DNA of 64,000 nt from Entoloma clypeatum (Eukaryota; Basidiomycota; Agaricomycetes; Agaricales; Entolomataceae): contig OY751492.1 in NCBI GenBank assembly GCA_963565915.1, forward strand, positions 1,736,001 to 1,800,000. The letters are read 5' to 3'. The notes under the pieces are model-generated. The model was not told where the DNA came from. It ran no database searches and saw only the letters and a program-made list of their open reading frames with translations. The position numbers were made by a program, and so were the translations under genes. The stretch's first letter is position 1. Every line of letters begins with the position of its first letter. Positions 42,850 to 53,951 of this stretch are shown in pieces.

Positions 42850-43524
42850 CGTGCCTCTCATTGCGGAGCGAGCAATGGGTGGATGCGTCGATTCGACATT
42901 GGATGATGTGCACATGTCATGCATCAAATGTGTCAAATATATGTAAACAAACTCAAAAAACATTTGGCTACACAGGAGGAAGTAAGCTTACAGACTATAT
43001 CAATTATGTATCAGAGTATCACATGTCAATAAATATGTATTTATTTCATGAATTTTCGCCACGGATTTGAGCATATAGTGATGCGACGCTTTACACCAAA
43101 CAATGGTAAACAATGTGCAAATGCATGGTGCAGGCGTGCACGGTGCCTTCCTCATGATCTAATGATAGTTTAACATGATAGAACTCATCAATATATGTAT
43201 TCACCTTCTGAAACAGCTTGTATAATTTTTAGATCTCTAGATAAGATAGAAATGATGAAATGTGCATATTTCAGTAAAAGTGTTATATCTCCATCATGAA
43301 TGCACCAAATTTGAAAAACAGATGTGCTGTGAGGTCCGCTGAAGTAAAATTTTCTGGTCAAAATTTCGACCTATTTTGCTTATATTAAGTCCTTGAATTT
43401 TATTTGAATGGTCTGAATAGGTTTACATACAATGTTGCAATAGTATATATTTATTACATGTAGTTTAAGGGGTTGTGGAAAGGAGAAAGTGAGGAAATGA
43501 TGTTTTTTGTGTTTGAGATAACTC
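42850..43524 (-). repeat. R1 repeat, copy B, part 1 (split by LINE)
   Basis: Reverse-complement match to R1 copies A and C, including tgaaacagcttgtataattttt, ttcagtaaaagtgttatatctcc and caatgggtggatgcgtc. It continues on the other side of the LINE at 45266-45600, so the LINE landed inside R1. Confidence 0.75.
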
Positions 43525-45265
43525 TTTTTTTTTTTTTTTTTTTTTTGGTCAACAATTTATATAGCGGTATACTAGGGGTACAGTCCACTTGACATAGAGT
43601 AAACTACATTGATCTGCAGATCTATGTATGCATGAAGAACAAGCGGCGCAAAACTCCGTCGAGCTGATAAGTCCTCGCACCAGGACAGGGGAGTCTGTTG
43701 TAAAGAAACATGTTAGTATGTGCACCCAAAAATTCGGCCGCGTGATACAGGAGCTCTCCAACCCTGTGAGGTTGGCCATTGACGGCGCTGGGGGGTGTCT
43801 GCACCCTACCCACCAAAGAAGCGCCTGTGCGGTTCTTACCCTTCGATCATGTTCACTTGCCAGAGGGGGCTGCACCCCTTTGTACCCAGCGTGCTACCAC
43901 GCAACTACCGCCAACGGTTGATTGAGCGTTGGACGATCCCTAAAGGCAAAAGCCCCTGGGTTGTCCATAATGAATTTCCCGAAGACGTCCCAGATGGGAG
44001 TGTTCCTCAAGAAGGTGGGCATGTCTGGGGGCCTGGTGGGGTGGTGCAGACATTTGTTGAATATGTGGGCGAAGTCCTCGACGGACCCCGATCCACAGTC
44101 GCATTGTTCAATTTTATCACCAATGTTGAACCTATGTCTATAGTGGTCAATTGGGGCATGACTGGTGAGGCCACAAACCATTTGAGCCATGAGGGATTGG
44201 GAGTGACCCACATCCTTAAGCCATGTGCCGCCCTTGAGGTGGGATGGCTTCATTATTTTGGCCTGGGCGTGGTCTTGGCATCTGACACACGACCTCAGGA
44301 ATTGGTAGTGATGGCCGACATACTTGGGGGACTGGTACAGACTGTTACAGTCGCCGAGCATGTCATCCATGAATTGCTTCGTGTTGAAGTTGAGGGATCT
44401 GGAGGCCGACTCACCACACTCAATGCATATTGAGGAGGCAAAGTTGTGCACTGCATAGTGGGGTTTGAAGCCATGGTCTGAGAAATCGGTGACATGGTGA
44501 AAGAAGACCTTGGATTTCAGACCTGGTTCCTCAAACCAAGGGACCAGGTTACTGATAATAGCAAGCGCAGTTGCCTGCGAAGAGTGGAAATCCAGATCTG
44601 TAGCGCGCCGGATGGCATTGACAGAGTTGGTGAAGATGTGGATTTCTTCCAGTTGAGAGAGACCCCCTAGCAGACTGACCAGATTGGAGAACCCGTGTCC
44701 GATGGCAAAGGTTTCAGTGTTGTCAGAGACTGCGAGGCCGCCAGCCGCCCAGTCTTTGTTGATGGAGTGCCCCATGTGCCAGGTTTCCCAGGCTGCAACA
44801 GCTTGGTGGCCCGACGCGAGGGAGGGAACAGCCGCATCAGTGACAATGACAACGGACTTGTTGGAGCAGATGTTGGCGTCAAACACCTTGTTGAGGGTGA
44901 TGAGGCGCAACTTTCTGGCTTCGGCACGATCCTTAGCAGTCTTGCCGCAAATAAGGGTGATGTCGTGGATGACACGATCAGGGAAGTGGTTGAGGACACA
45001 TTTTCCTGGTTCGTTGTAGTTATTGAAAGGTGATAGGGGGACAGTTACGTTTGCATGATATGCCCAAATATCAACGAGAGGGGATTTAAGGTTGTACATA
45101 AACTCCAGGGAGTACCATGGTCGCTTAGAGGGGTCTTCCTTGTTGCAGGCCATGATGGTCATGTGTCGTGGTGCAAGAGAGTGCATACAGACACGGTTTC
45201 TGCAGGAGAGCTTCTTTAGGTGCAAATGCACTGGAGGCAAACCAGCAAGGGATTCAACTGCCTCT
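43525..45265 (-). mobile_element. 5'-truncated Tad1-like LINE (RNase H and C-terminal part) with poly(A) tail
   Basis: On the minus strand the element runs from 45265 to a 22-nt poly(A) (T run at 43525-43546) and is flanked by 15-bp target duplications tgtttgagrtaactc (43510-43524 and 45266-45280) that differ at one base. The coding part (stop 43894) is open throughout: QEAVESLAGLPPVHLHLKKL, an RNase H-like domain (VVIVTDAAVPSLASG, IHIFTNSVNAIRRATD) and a C-terminal block (HLKGGTWLKDVGHSQSLMA, HYRHRFNIGDKIEQCDCGSG) typical of fungal Tad/jockey-type ORF2. The TNS in the RNase H domain replaces the usual TDS. The RT is lost by truncation, so it is dead on arrival. Confidence 0.88.
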
Positions 45266-45600
45266 TGTTTGAGGTAACTCATGATGCACTGTTTATCATG
45301 ATTTACAATGTGATTTGATACATCAATTTGCTGCCCAGACTCTCTACCATACATGGCTCATGTATATATACATCTTATTGGTTTATAAACATCCCTAAAT
45401 CAGTTAATAAGTATATTTGAGGCCTGTGATGCCACAGTTTGGGCATTGAGGCCACAAGTTTCAATGACACACTCACTCGGCATTGACTGCCAAGCACCTC
45501 AGCAATTGCTGAAAGTCGAACCATAAGTCGACAGCCAGTGAAACATTCCCACAGTTCTTTTTATCCCCCACCTCCACTCCATATGGCCACCACCTCCGCC
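45266..45600 (-). repeat. R1 repeat, copy B, part 2
   Basis: Continues R1 copy B after the LINE, with landmarks atgataaacagtgca, ggcaattgctg and the gtgggaaygttt end. It joins 20-nt array 4 at about 45595. Confidence 0.75.
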
Positions 45601-45880
45601 CAACACCCACCACTTGTGGCCAACAGCCCGCTATTGCCCCCTCTAGCACCCAACAGCCTACTTTTGTGGACAACAGCCTCCATTCATGCCCAACGCCTCC
45701 ACCCATGCCCAACGGCGTCAACTTGCGCCCAACAACCCCTCCTGTGCCCAATGGCCCCCTCTCGTGTCCAATGGCCTCCCTTCATGCCCAATGACATCCA
45801 CCCATGCCCAAAGCCACCGAATCACGCCCAACATGTCAAACAGCCTCTGTTCATACCCAATGGCTACCACTCCCATATAT
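45595..45880 (-). repeat. 20-nt-period minisatellite array 4
   Basis: Units such as gcccaatggcctcccttcat with 20-nt spacing. Attached to the end of R1 copy B. Confidence 0.82.
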
Positions 45881-45909
45881 ATGTATATTTAGCCACCATG
45901 TATAATTAA

Positions 45910-46079
45910 TCGACCCACCAAACCAGTTCTAACCAGTGCAGACCGGTTTGGTCCACCGTTCATGGGTCCGATGGACTGGTCCGGTTTTTTGCCCTTTTCT
46001 CATATATGAAGACTGTTCTTGGTCTTGGTCTATGCCCCTCGGAGGCAAAAAACCGAACTGAACTGAACCCTCAAACACT
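45910..46079 (-). mobile_element. AGTGTT fold-back element, truncated
   Basis: Ends ctgaaccctcaaacacta, the inverted family terminus, with accagttctaaccagtgcagaccggtt upstream. Confidence 0.6.
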
Positions 46080-46239
46080 AGTCTCAACAGTGGCTTGATT
46101 GCCTTTCATCATGTGTGGGAACACCACGACGGTCAGTGCCTGGCTAGAATTGTGATGAATATCCTAGAACAGGCCAGAATCACATCGAAAGTATGTATTC
46201 TCTATTAAAACAATACACAATCTAATACCGCCTTCCACA

Positions 46240-47745
46240 GGGTGGCCACCGGACTGTCAATAATGCATTAGTGAATGACACTTTCATGAGAGCCCTCAAG
46301 GACTTGCATGATGACTGTGATATTGAGTTTGATGCCCAGGACTGACACAACATCATGTGTTTCCCCCACATTATCAACATCACAACTGGACATGTTGTCA
46401 ATGACTCGACGAACACAGCTTATTCAGATGACCCAGATGATTTTGATCATACTCTTGACTTGCCAGACGGAAGCCATGATGTCATTGCTGCCTGCCGCAA
46501 CACATAATTGAGCGCTTTGAAAACATGATCACACTCGGCAATCAGGAGCACTGGTGGGGCCTCAACACCGAAGGAAAAAGCAAGAATATCAGGATTCTCC
46601 AACTCCTCCTCGATGACCATTCTCGTTGGGACTTGATACATGCCATGGTCATTAGATGTCTCTATTTGCAACAGGAAAGCTTTTCTTCATCTCACATCTT
46701 TTGCACTTCTCATCTTGATCTACAGCCTGTCGAAACCTTTCTAACCAATCCTCTCAATAGAGATATTGCTCACCTCAAGTTGACTGAACGAGAGTGGAAA
46801 AATTTGGAAGACTTTGCCTCAGTCCTCACAGTAAGGTTTCGCGATCATTAATTACTACATATCTTGACTGGTTTAAATAGATTCCACATGTCGTGCAGCA
46901 AAATATGTGCGCAGAAAGCTGCCAACGCTTTTGCAAGCATATGAAACTTCAGAATGTTTATGATGGCATGGGAGATACTTGGTGAACACCACCCACATCT
47001 GAAGAAGTATGCTGATATTGGGCTAAAATGGGTGACAAAATACTATTGGCATATGGATCAAAGTAAGGCATATGTGATTGTGATGTGTTAGTATTTTTTT
47101 ACCTTTTCAATACTTCAGGCTGACCATGTTATTAGTCCTCAATAGTGATGGACAAGCTGTAGACGCTGAATAGAGGAGCATTGGGAGACAGATTATATTG
47201 ACCAAGCAACAGACACAATAAAAGATACTGTATGTTCTATCATGACAGAATATCCCCCTACTAACTACACTGCATTGTAAGATGGGTGAATATCATCAGC
47301 ATGGGGAGCTGTTGCATGCTTCAGATAGCTTTGGCCCTGGACCTAGCTGCTGTGCTACAGGCAGCATGGATGTTTGGAGAACGGCTTTGAAATATGGGCT
47401 TCAAGACGGTTCAACATGGGAGCACAGGCATGGGCTTCACCTTCGACAGTCAATGAGGAGTATGACTTATATCTTAGAGATATTTCGCCACCAGGAACTG
47501 ACATTGTGAAAATTTGGAATGTACGTGCCTTCTTGATCAAAACTTGCATCATACTAACTACTGCATCCAGATGGAGGGAAAGCAAGACCCATGCCGGTAC
47601 CCCACATTGTATGCCATGGCTCTCAACTATCTCCCAATTGACATGTTATTGTCACCAAGAGACACTCGTGATCATCTCGCATTGATGTTGTCTCAAGGCA
47701 TTTTGGGTGACGAACTTAGACAAATTGTGGCTCATGATGCATAAA
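46240..47745 (+). pseudogene. hAT-type transposase relic
   Basis: Frames on the plus strand, broken by stops and shifts, follow the hAT order: GHRTVNNALVNDTFMRAL, a block like the family's CLAHIINL (here CFPHIINITTG near 46360), acidic DPDDFDH, the LSAL(K) region, DIAHLKLTEREWKNLEDF near 46770, a KYA-IGLKW-type block near 47010, and a C-terminal dimerisation-like YPTLYAMALNYLPI near 47605. At least a dozen stops make it dead. Ends and terminal repeats were not found. Confidence 0.7.
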
Positions 47746-47749
47746 AATA

Positions 47750-48000
47750 TATTGTATCTCGTATGACCAAATAATTATGCTCTTTATACACTTAAAGAAA
47801 GTATTGAGAACATCAAGCAGCCGATAAAATGATAAATATATTGACTGGACTGGTTGAGAGGTTGGGGGAGTCGGAGGTCAGAACACCTGTTGCGATCTAG
47901 ACATGTACGGAAGTTTCATGAAATAAATACATACTGAGTGACATATAATCTCCCCCTACCTAATTGATATAGTAGAAAGCCTTACTTGTTCCTGTGTAGT
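47750..48000. other. Spacer, nothing recognised
   Basis: AT-rich sequence between the hAT relic and a fold-back element. Confidence 0.4.
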
Positions 48001-48190
48001 GTTTAAAGGTCCGATTTGGTCCGGTTTTTGACCCTCAAAATTTAGAGACCAAGACCAAGACCGATTTTTCGGTTCACATGATCTCGAAAAAACTGAACCG
48101 GACCGATGCAAGACCAGTGCATCAGTTCCATTTACCTCAAAGAAGTGAGACCAGACTGGTCTCAATTGGTTTAAACCAATATATTACAAG
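48001..48190 (+). mobile_element. AGTGTT fold-back element, truncated
   Basis: Starts tagtgtttaaaggtccgatttggtccgg (about 47996) with complementary accgga and tggtctcaattggtttaaacca words inside. The right terminus is missing. Confidence 0.6.
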
Positions 48191-48274
48191 TAAAATAAGA
48201 CTAAGAACATGTGTGCACAGCCCCATGCTGTGCATGCATGTTGTACTCCCTCAATTGGTCCTCCGTGGGCTCAG

Positions 48275-48850
48275 CCCGGCCCCATGTGCTCTTGGGCATG
48301 ACTCAACGCTGTTGGGCGTGAAAGGGGGCCATTGGACATGTGTCGTGGCAGGTGCACGGTGCCATACGGCGCTAAGAGAGGCCGTTGCGAGCAAAGAAGG
48401 GTGCCGGGTGTGAGTCAATGGCGTTGGGGATGTGAGGTGGCCATTGGGCATGAGGATTGGGCAAGCAAGGCAGTCGTTGGGCATTAGAGAGGCGTGGGGC
48501 ACTAGTTGGGGCAGTTGGGCAAGAGGGGCGGCCATTGGGGACATGAGGCAGCCATTGGGCATGAAAGGCGGTCATTGTGCATGGGTTGACGGCATTGAGG
48601 GCAAAGGAACGGTGTTGGGGGCAAGGGACGGCGTGATATGGGTCAATGGCAGTGGGCACAAGTCGGGACCATTGGACGTGAAAGGAGGCCTTTAGGCATG
48701 AAAGGCGGCCATTGGGCATGGGTTGACAGCATTGAGGGCAAAGGGATGCCATTGGGCATGAAAGGTAGCCATTGGGCACAAGAGAGGGCCGTTGGATATG
48801 AGTGGTGGCCGTTATGCCCAAGTAGTGGCCGTTGGGCAGATGTGGTGGCT
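48275..48850 (+). repeat. 20-nt-period minisatellite array 5
   Basis: Nearly 30 units, mostly exactly 20 nt (attgggcatgaaaggcggcc type). A higher-order block (attgggcatgggttgacrgc plus attgagggcaaagg) occurs twice about 140 bp apart. The right end joins R1 copy C. Confidence 0.88.
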
Positions 48851-50008
48851 GGGTGGAGTGGTGATGGGGGATAAAAAAAGGGTGGAAAGGTTTTGCTGGC
48901 AGTTATGGTTCGACTTTCGGCAATTGCCGAGCCATGCACATCATTGAAAATCATGCCCTTGATGCCCAAACTGTGGCACCAAAACCCACAAAAATAACTC
49001 TTACCTTATGTAGACATATTTAGAAACTCATAGGAAGTATATATAGAGTTATATACATGAGCTATGGATGGTAGAAAGTTGGTGCTCCAAATTGATGCAT
49101 CAAAACACAATGTAAATCGTGATGAACAGTGTGGCATGGTGTTTTCAAACACAAAAAACATTTTCTAGCTTCCTCCTTTGCACAACATTTGTACTCTAAA
49201 TATACTATACATATACTATTGAAACAGTGTATGTAAACCTATTTAGACCTTCAAATAAAATTAAAGGACTTGATGAGGTGAATATGAGCAAAATAGGTCG
49301 AAAATTTGACCAAACTTTTTTGTTTCAGCTTTGGATTCTCCTCATTCAGGGAATCTCACAGCACATTTGTTTTTCAAATTTGGCTCATTCATTAGAGAGA
49401 TATAACACTTTTACTGAAATCTGCACATTTCATTATTTCTATCTTATCTGGACTTATAAAAATTATACAAAGTGCTTCAGAAGGTGAATACATATCTATT
49501 TATAAGTTCTATCACTTCCAACTATTATTAGACCATGAGGAAGGCACTGCGCAATGCATTTTGCACATTGTTTACTATTATTTGGTGTAGAGCATGGCAC
49601 CTCTATGACTTAAAATCTGTGGCATCATTCCATAAAATCAACACAGATTTATTGACATTTGATACTCTGCTACATAATTGATATAGTCTGTAAGCTGACT
49701 TCCTCCTGTGTAGTCATATTAAGGAGAAATGCGATGTTTTTTGAGTTTGTTTACATATATTTGACACATTTGATGTGCATGTGATGTGCGTCATCCAACA
49801 TCAAAATGACACATCCACCCATTGCTGACTCTGCAATGAGGGGCACAGATGCTGAAAAGGCCAGAATATATTTATAGATTTTATTTATAATCTGTCTACT
49901 TGTGATTGAGGCAGGAGGGAGCACACACACACACCTTTTGTGTTTTTTTTAGGTGTGCCTATTTGGGAAGTGGGAAAGTTGTGATGTAGAATGAGTGTGA
50001 TGCACCAG
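48840..50008 (+). repeat. R1 repeat, copy C (longest)
   Basis: Runs from the array junction (ggtggagtggtgatggggga) through the landmarks shared with copies A and B to gggaaagttgtgatgtaga. The last about 450 bp are repeated without visible change at 50588-51030. Confidence 0.75.
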
Positions 50009-50028
50009 ATATGTTAGATGTGTGGCTC

Positions 50029-50340
50029 AGTTGGTTAGATAGATGACTGAACTAATGTTCTGTACTATAGAGGTTAAGAGTTCAATTCTTGCAAATGGCA
50101 CAAATTTTGCACTTTGCCATCTCATGATCTTGATTTCCATTCCTCGGATTGTTCCATGGAAAAGACCGGTTCGAACTGGTCTTTGGCCAGTCTTTCAAAT
50201 TCCGAAGTTTGGAGTGAACCGAGGACTGGCAAGATCCGAAACCTTAAAAACCAAGACCAGTGGTCTGGTCTTTCACCGGTTCGGTTCGATCTGGTCTCAG
50301 TCTAATTCACAAAAAAGTAAACTGGACCTTCAAACACTAG
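50029..50340 (+). mobile_element. SINE-like element with tRNA-type head and fold-back tail, copy 1
   Basis: The head has an A-box-like tgtggctcagttggttag and a B-box-like gagttcaattcttgc about 55 nt later. The tail is ACTGG-rich and ends ggaccttcaaacactag, the terminus of the AGTGTT fold-back family. Copy 2 at 51055-51380 has the same head-tail structure. Confidence 0.55.
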
Positions 50341-50564
50341 ATGTGTCCTAGATGATAAAGGTCATGTGTGAGGAAGCCAACCAGCGTGGCGAGCTCATCA
50401 GTGATGCTACTCTTCCTGTTGGCCACAAATCTGAGGATGCCCCTAGCAGCTAGATGCTGAGTGAGGGCGATGATGGCATAGGAGAGCTTGGTAGCCTGAC
50501 TCCTGGAAATATGAGAATCCTGGCCAAGGTCAATGTCTATAGCTTTGCCAATCATATTGAGACC
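50341..50564 (-). other. Open-frame fragment of unknown family
   Basis: The minus strand encodes ISRSQATKLSYAIIALTQHL and then RGILRFVANRKSSITDELA, ending LTHDLYHLGHI. The composition looks like true protein, probably a fragment of another transposable element, but I do not recognise it. Confidence 0.35.
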
Positions 50565-51030
50565 ATGAGGAAGGCACTGCGCGCGCCTGCACGATGCATT
50601 TTGCACATTGTTTACTATTATTTGGTGTAGAGCATGGCACCTCTATGACTTAAAATCTGTGGCATCATTCCATAAAATCAACACAGATTTATTGACATTT
50701 GATACTCTGCTACATAATTGATATAGTCTGTAAGCTGACTTCCTCCTGTGTAGTCATATTAAGGAGAAATGCGATGTTTTTTGAGTTTGTTTACATATAT
50801 TTGACACATTTGATGTGCATGTGATGTGCGTCATCCAACATCAAAATGACACATCCACCCATTGCTGACTCTGCAATGAGGGGCACAGATGCTGAAAAGG
50901 CCAGAATATATTTATAGATTTTATTTATAATCTGTCTACTTGTGATTGAGGCAGGAGGGAGCACACACACACACCTTTTGTGTTTTTTTTAGGTGTGCCT
51001 ATTTGGGAAGTGGGAAAGTTGTGATGTAGA
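50565..51030 (+). repeat. Duplicate of the 3' part of R1 copy C
   Basis: From gatgcattttgcacattg to gggaaagttgtgatgtaga this is base-for-base the same as about 49553-50008. At its left, gcgcgcctgcacg is intact where the first copy lacks about 11 nt. Flanks on both sides differ. Confidence 0.88.
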
Positions 51031-51054
51031 GTGATTGTGAGCAATGAAATATAA

Positions 51055-51380
51055 TGGTCTTGTGGCTCAGTTGGTTAAGTGGTATTAAAAGAATTCTTTA
51101 TACTATAGAAGTTCAGAGTTCAAGTCTCTCTTGTGGCAAAAATTTTGTACTTGCCATTTCGGAACATTGATTTCAGATTGTTCCATGGAAAATACTAGTT
51201 TAAACCGATCTGAACTGGTCTTTGGCCGGTCTTTCAAACTCTAAAGTTTTGAGTAAACCGAAGACTGGCCGTGATCTGAAACCTTAAAAACCGAGACCGG
51301 CGGTCTGGTCTCTCACCGGTTCAGTCCTGTCCGGTCTCGGTCTGAAATCAATGAAGGTAAACTGGACCTTGAAACACTAC
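51055..51380 (+). mobile_element. SINE-like element with tRNA-type head and fold-back tail, copy 2
   Basis: A-box-like tgtggctcagttggttaag and B-box-like cagagttcaagtctctc, the latter with four of five T-stem pairs. The tail has ccggtctggtctctcaccgg-type words and ends ggaccttgaaacactac. Confidence 0.55.
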
Positions 51381-51414
51381 ATGGAGCACCCCCTCTATCA
51401 CCTCTGGCCTGACA

Positions 51415-51600
51415 AGGTTGGTTGCCAGATCCAGACTCATTAATTGAGGCTGCAAATAGAGGAGATGAGATCATGCCACCAATTCAGGGTGGAACTTGCA
51501 CTTGTGGGCATCATGCCAATCAAGAAGCACATGTGACATGACCAATGGATAGAAATAGTGATGGCATTTCACATGCTACCACTAGACCAGGTGAAAGTTG
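51415..51600 (+). pseudogene. Relic of the Copia-2-type leader ORF
   Basis: Plus-strand translation LIEAANRGDEIMPPIQGGTC, then CGHHANQEAH and WIEIVMAFHMLPLDQ matches the tail of the 41161-41889 ORF. A TGA after AHVT breaks the frame. No Copia gag or pol follows, so only this part of the element remains. Confidence 0.7.
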
Positions 51601-52143
51601 TTACATGTGTGACATTGTGCAACAAGTACATTTTCTCCTTGTGGATGAACTGGCCACGTTCTAGCAGAACATCTGATGGCTGTTCTTTCCAGTGCGGAGC
51701 ATACATGGAAGTGCAGGAAGAACACATTACACCTCCCACAGATTATAAAGTGCTGGGCATTGTGGTCAACAGGCCAATGCCTGATTGCAGGGGGTGTCAG
51801 AGTGCAAGCATGCTCAGCAGGCTCCTCATATCATTGCTGACACTGCGGGCATTGGCTTCTATATCCCACGAGCATATGCAAAATAAATCTGAAACAAATA
51901 AGTGTTTTATTTTGCCATTAATCCAGGGCATAAAAGGGAGAACAAATTCACTATGTGATCATCATAAGCTTGGTCATGTGTTCTGGGCTCAAATATCTGG
52001 TTTGAATATCTTCTGTTCATGGAATATATGGTGAAACAAACTAAAAATATATTCACAATAGGAAGAAGGCACAAATTGTGAAACAAATAGTGAAACTTTT
52101 TTCAAAAATGAGTCAGATGTATATTAGAAAAATTCTTCATGAT
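51601..52143. other. Unassigned, probably further element relic
   Basis: A short plus ORF (to 52034) continues from the leader-ORF relic but has no recognisable motif. Confidence 0.35.
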
Positions 52144-52148
52144 GTATG

Positions 52149-53016
52149 TGTAAGGGCAACCATCCGATTTCCTTAGCCAACATCTCCGACTCTTCTCTGA
52201 TGCCTCTGACTGGTCTTCCGACCCTCCAACTGCTGTAATACTTCTATTATTTATATTACTATACTTTATGTTTCCTTTCTTTTCCATCTCTCTTTCAACA
52301 CCTCCAACCTCCGACAACCTCTGACTGTACTCTGCATCGGAGTGCACGTCGGAGCGATGATTTATACCACCACATGCACACTTCTGATTTACATATTCCG
52401 TTCCCATCCCTACTCCCAATCTTTGTTGTATTTCAACATTCCTCTCCTCATTTCCAATTCTCATCATCTATATAGTAGTCTAGCTTGCAAGGAAATCCTC
52501 AGAAGTTTCTCTTTGGATTTCCCAAGGGGGTGTCGGGACCGGAATTTTTTACACGGGGTCGGAATTTGCCTTGAAAATGGCTGGGAGATTGAAAAATGAT
52601 TTTTTCAGATTTTTCCTGGCACTTCTTAACCTCCTTCCTAAAAAGGAAAGAGGGGGGGGTCTCGAATTTTTTTGCAAAGTTGTGCGGAATGGTCCGTGTG
52701 ATCCAAAAAAAAATTCAGAAAAAATAAAAGTTTATTCAAATATTTTCATCAAAATGGCTATAACTTGGGAACCGCCACTCGGATTGAGAAACTGACTCTA
52801 AATTTGGATTTCCCAGCCCATTTCACATCGAATTTCGACCCTGTGTAAAAAATTCTGGTCCCGACACCCCCTTGGGATTTCCCTTGCAAGGTACGCCTTG
52901 CCTCATATTGTACTTTGTAGAGTCTAATTTAACTTTGGATTTCCCTTGCAAGTCGTCTGACATCGGAGTCACTTCGGAGCACTTTGGAGTTGTTGGATCG
53001 TAAGGTCGCCCTTACA
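52149..53016 (+). mobile_element. Solo LTR of a Gypsy-1-related element, carrying a MITE
   Basis: Starts TGTAAGGGCAACC and ends GTAAGGTCGCCCTTACA like the Gypsy-1 LTR (opposite orientation), flanked by the target duplication GTATG (52144-52148 and 53017-53021). Without the 351-bp MITE and its 9-bp repeat it is about 508 bp. It is clearly diverged from the 444-bp Gypsy-1 LTR, so it is older and probably left by LTR-LTR recombination. Confidence 0.88.
52524..52874. mobile_element. MITE with about 45-bp terminal inverted repeats and 9-bp target duplication
   Basis: Left end AAGGGGGTGTCGGGACCGG and on through gaattttttacac; right end is its inverted match with few differences (ccctgtgtaaaaaattctgg, tcccgacacccccttg). 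Flanked by ggatttccc (52515-52523 and 52875-52883). A 9-bp duplication points to a Mutator-like relative, but an offset reading is possible because the ends are C/G runs. No coding capacity. Confidence 0.85.
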
Positions 53017-53145
53017 GTATGCCACAGTCAAAGAGGAATCATGTTTGAAATATTCTCCATAGTATGTTCCTCCATTTGCACCATGCAAATACAGTGATCA
53101 TATTTGAAAAAGATCCTTGATATGCCCTGGTTTGTATTCTATGTA

Positions 53146-53690
53146 GTGTTCGAGGGTTCAGTCTTATGAACTGGAAAATGAACCTGAACTGGACTGGACT
53201 GGAGGAGACCTGAACTGGCAGTTCAGGTCTCACTGATTTTGAGCTCAACCAGTCTCCAGTCTCTCCAAATTTGGAAAAAGAAATTGGACTGGTTCACCCC
53301 CAGTTCTAGTTTGGGGTCTGAAAAATATGAACTGGTTCCAGTTTTTGACCATATATTCATTCAAAAACTGTACTTTTATGGGCAAAGATGTTCTTTTATA
53401 CAGTTTTCAATCATTTTTACAAGAGTTTATATCCAAAATGCTTGAGAAACATGTTAATGATAACAAATTGAGTATATTTTCAAGTTTTTGATTGAAAAAA
53501 CAGGCTTTTGGTAGGTTTATAAATGGTTGAGGATTTTACCAGTTTAAACTGGTGTAAACCAGTCTTTACCAGTCCAGTCCAGTTTTTTCAGACCTTGGTG
53601 AAAAAAATGAACTGCCAGTCTGCAGTTCATCAATTTTTTGGTCAAAAAACCGGACTGGACTGAATGAACCTTGAACGCTAAGTATGGAGT
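53146..53690 (+). mobile_element. AGTGTT fold-back element, complete copy
   Basis: Left tagtgttcgagggttcagtc, right gactgaatgaaccttgaacgcta. Both arms are made of actggactgg/ccagtccagt words, and the middle is AT-rich. Closely related to, but in opposite orientation to, 53952-54410: shared phrases include caagtttttgattgaaaaaacaggctttt. Confidence 0.8.
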
Positions 53691-53744
53691 TAAATAAACA
53701 GAAATGGTTTGAATCTTGGGTTGGGATGAGCTGGAAATAATGGT

Positions 53745-53950
53745 CGCCCCTCATCCCCAACGGTCTGCCCTCATGCCCACCACTCGCGCCTCATGGGCGC
53801 ATTTCATCCTCAACTCGCACCCAATGGCCATCTCTCATCCTCAACGGCCACCTCTCATCCTCAACAGCCTCCACTTGCGCCTCACTGCTGCCCCTCATTG
53901 CCAACAGCCTCCACTCGTGCCCAACGGCCTCCCCTCATCCCCAATGACCA
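53745..53950 (-). repeat. 20-nt-period minisatellite array 6
   Basis: Units such as tcctcaacggccacctctca. Located exactly between two fold-back elements. Confidence 0.75.
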
Positions 53951-53951
53951 C

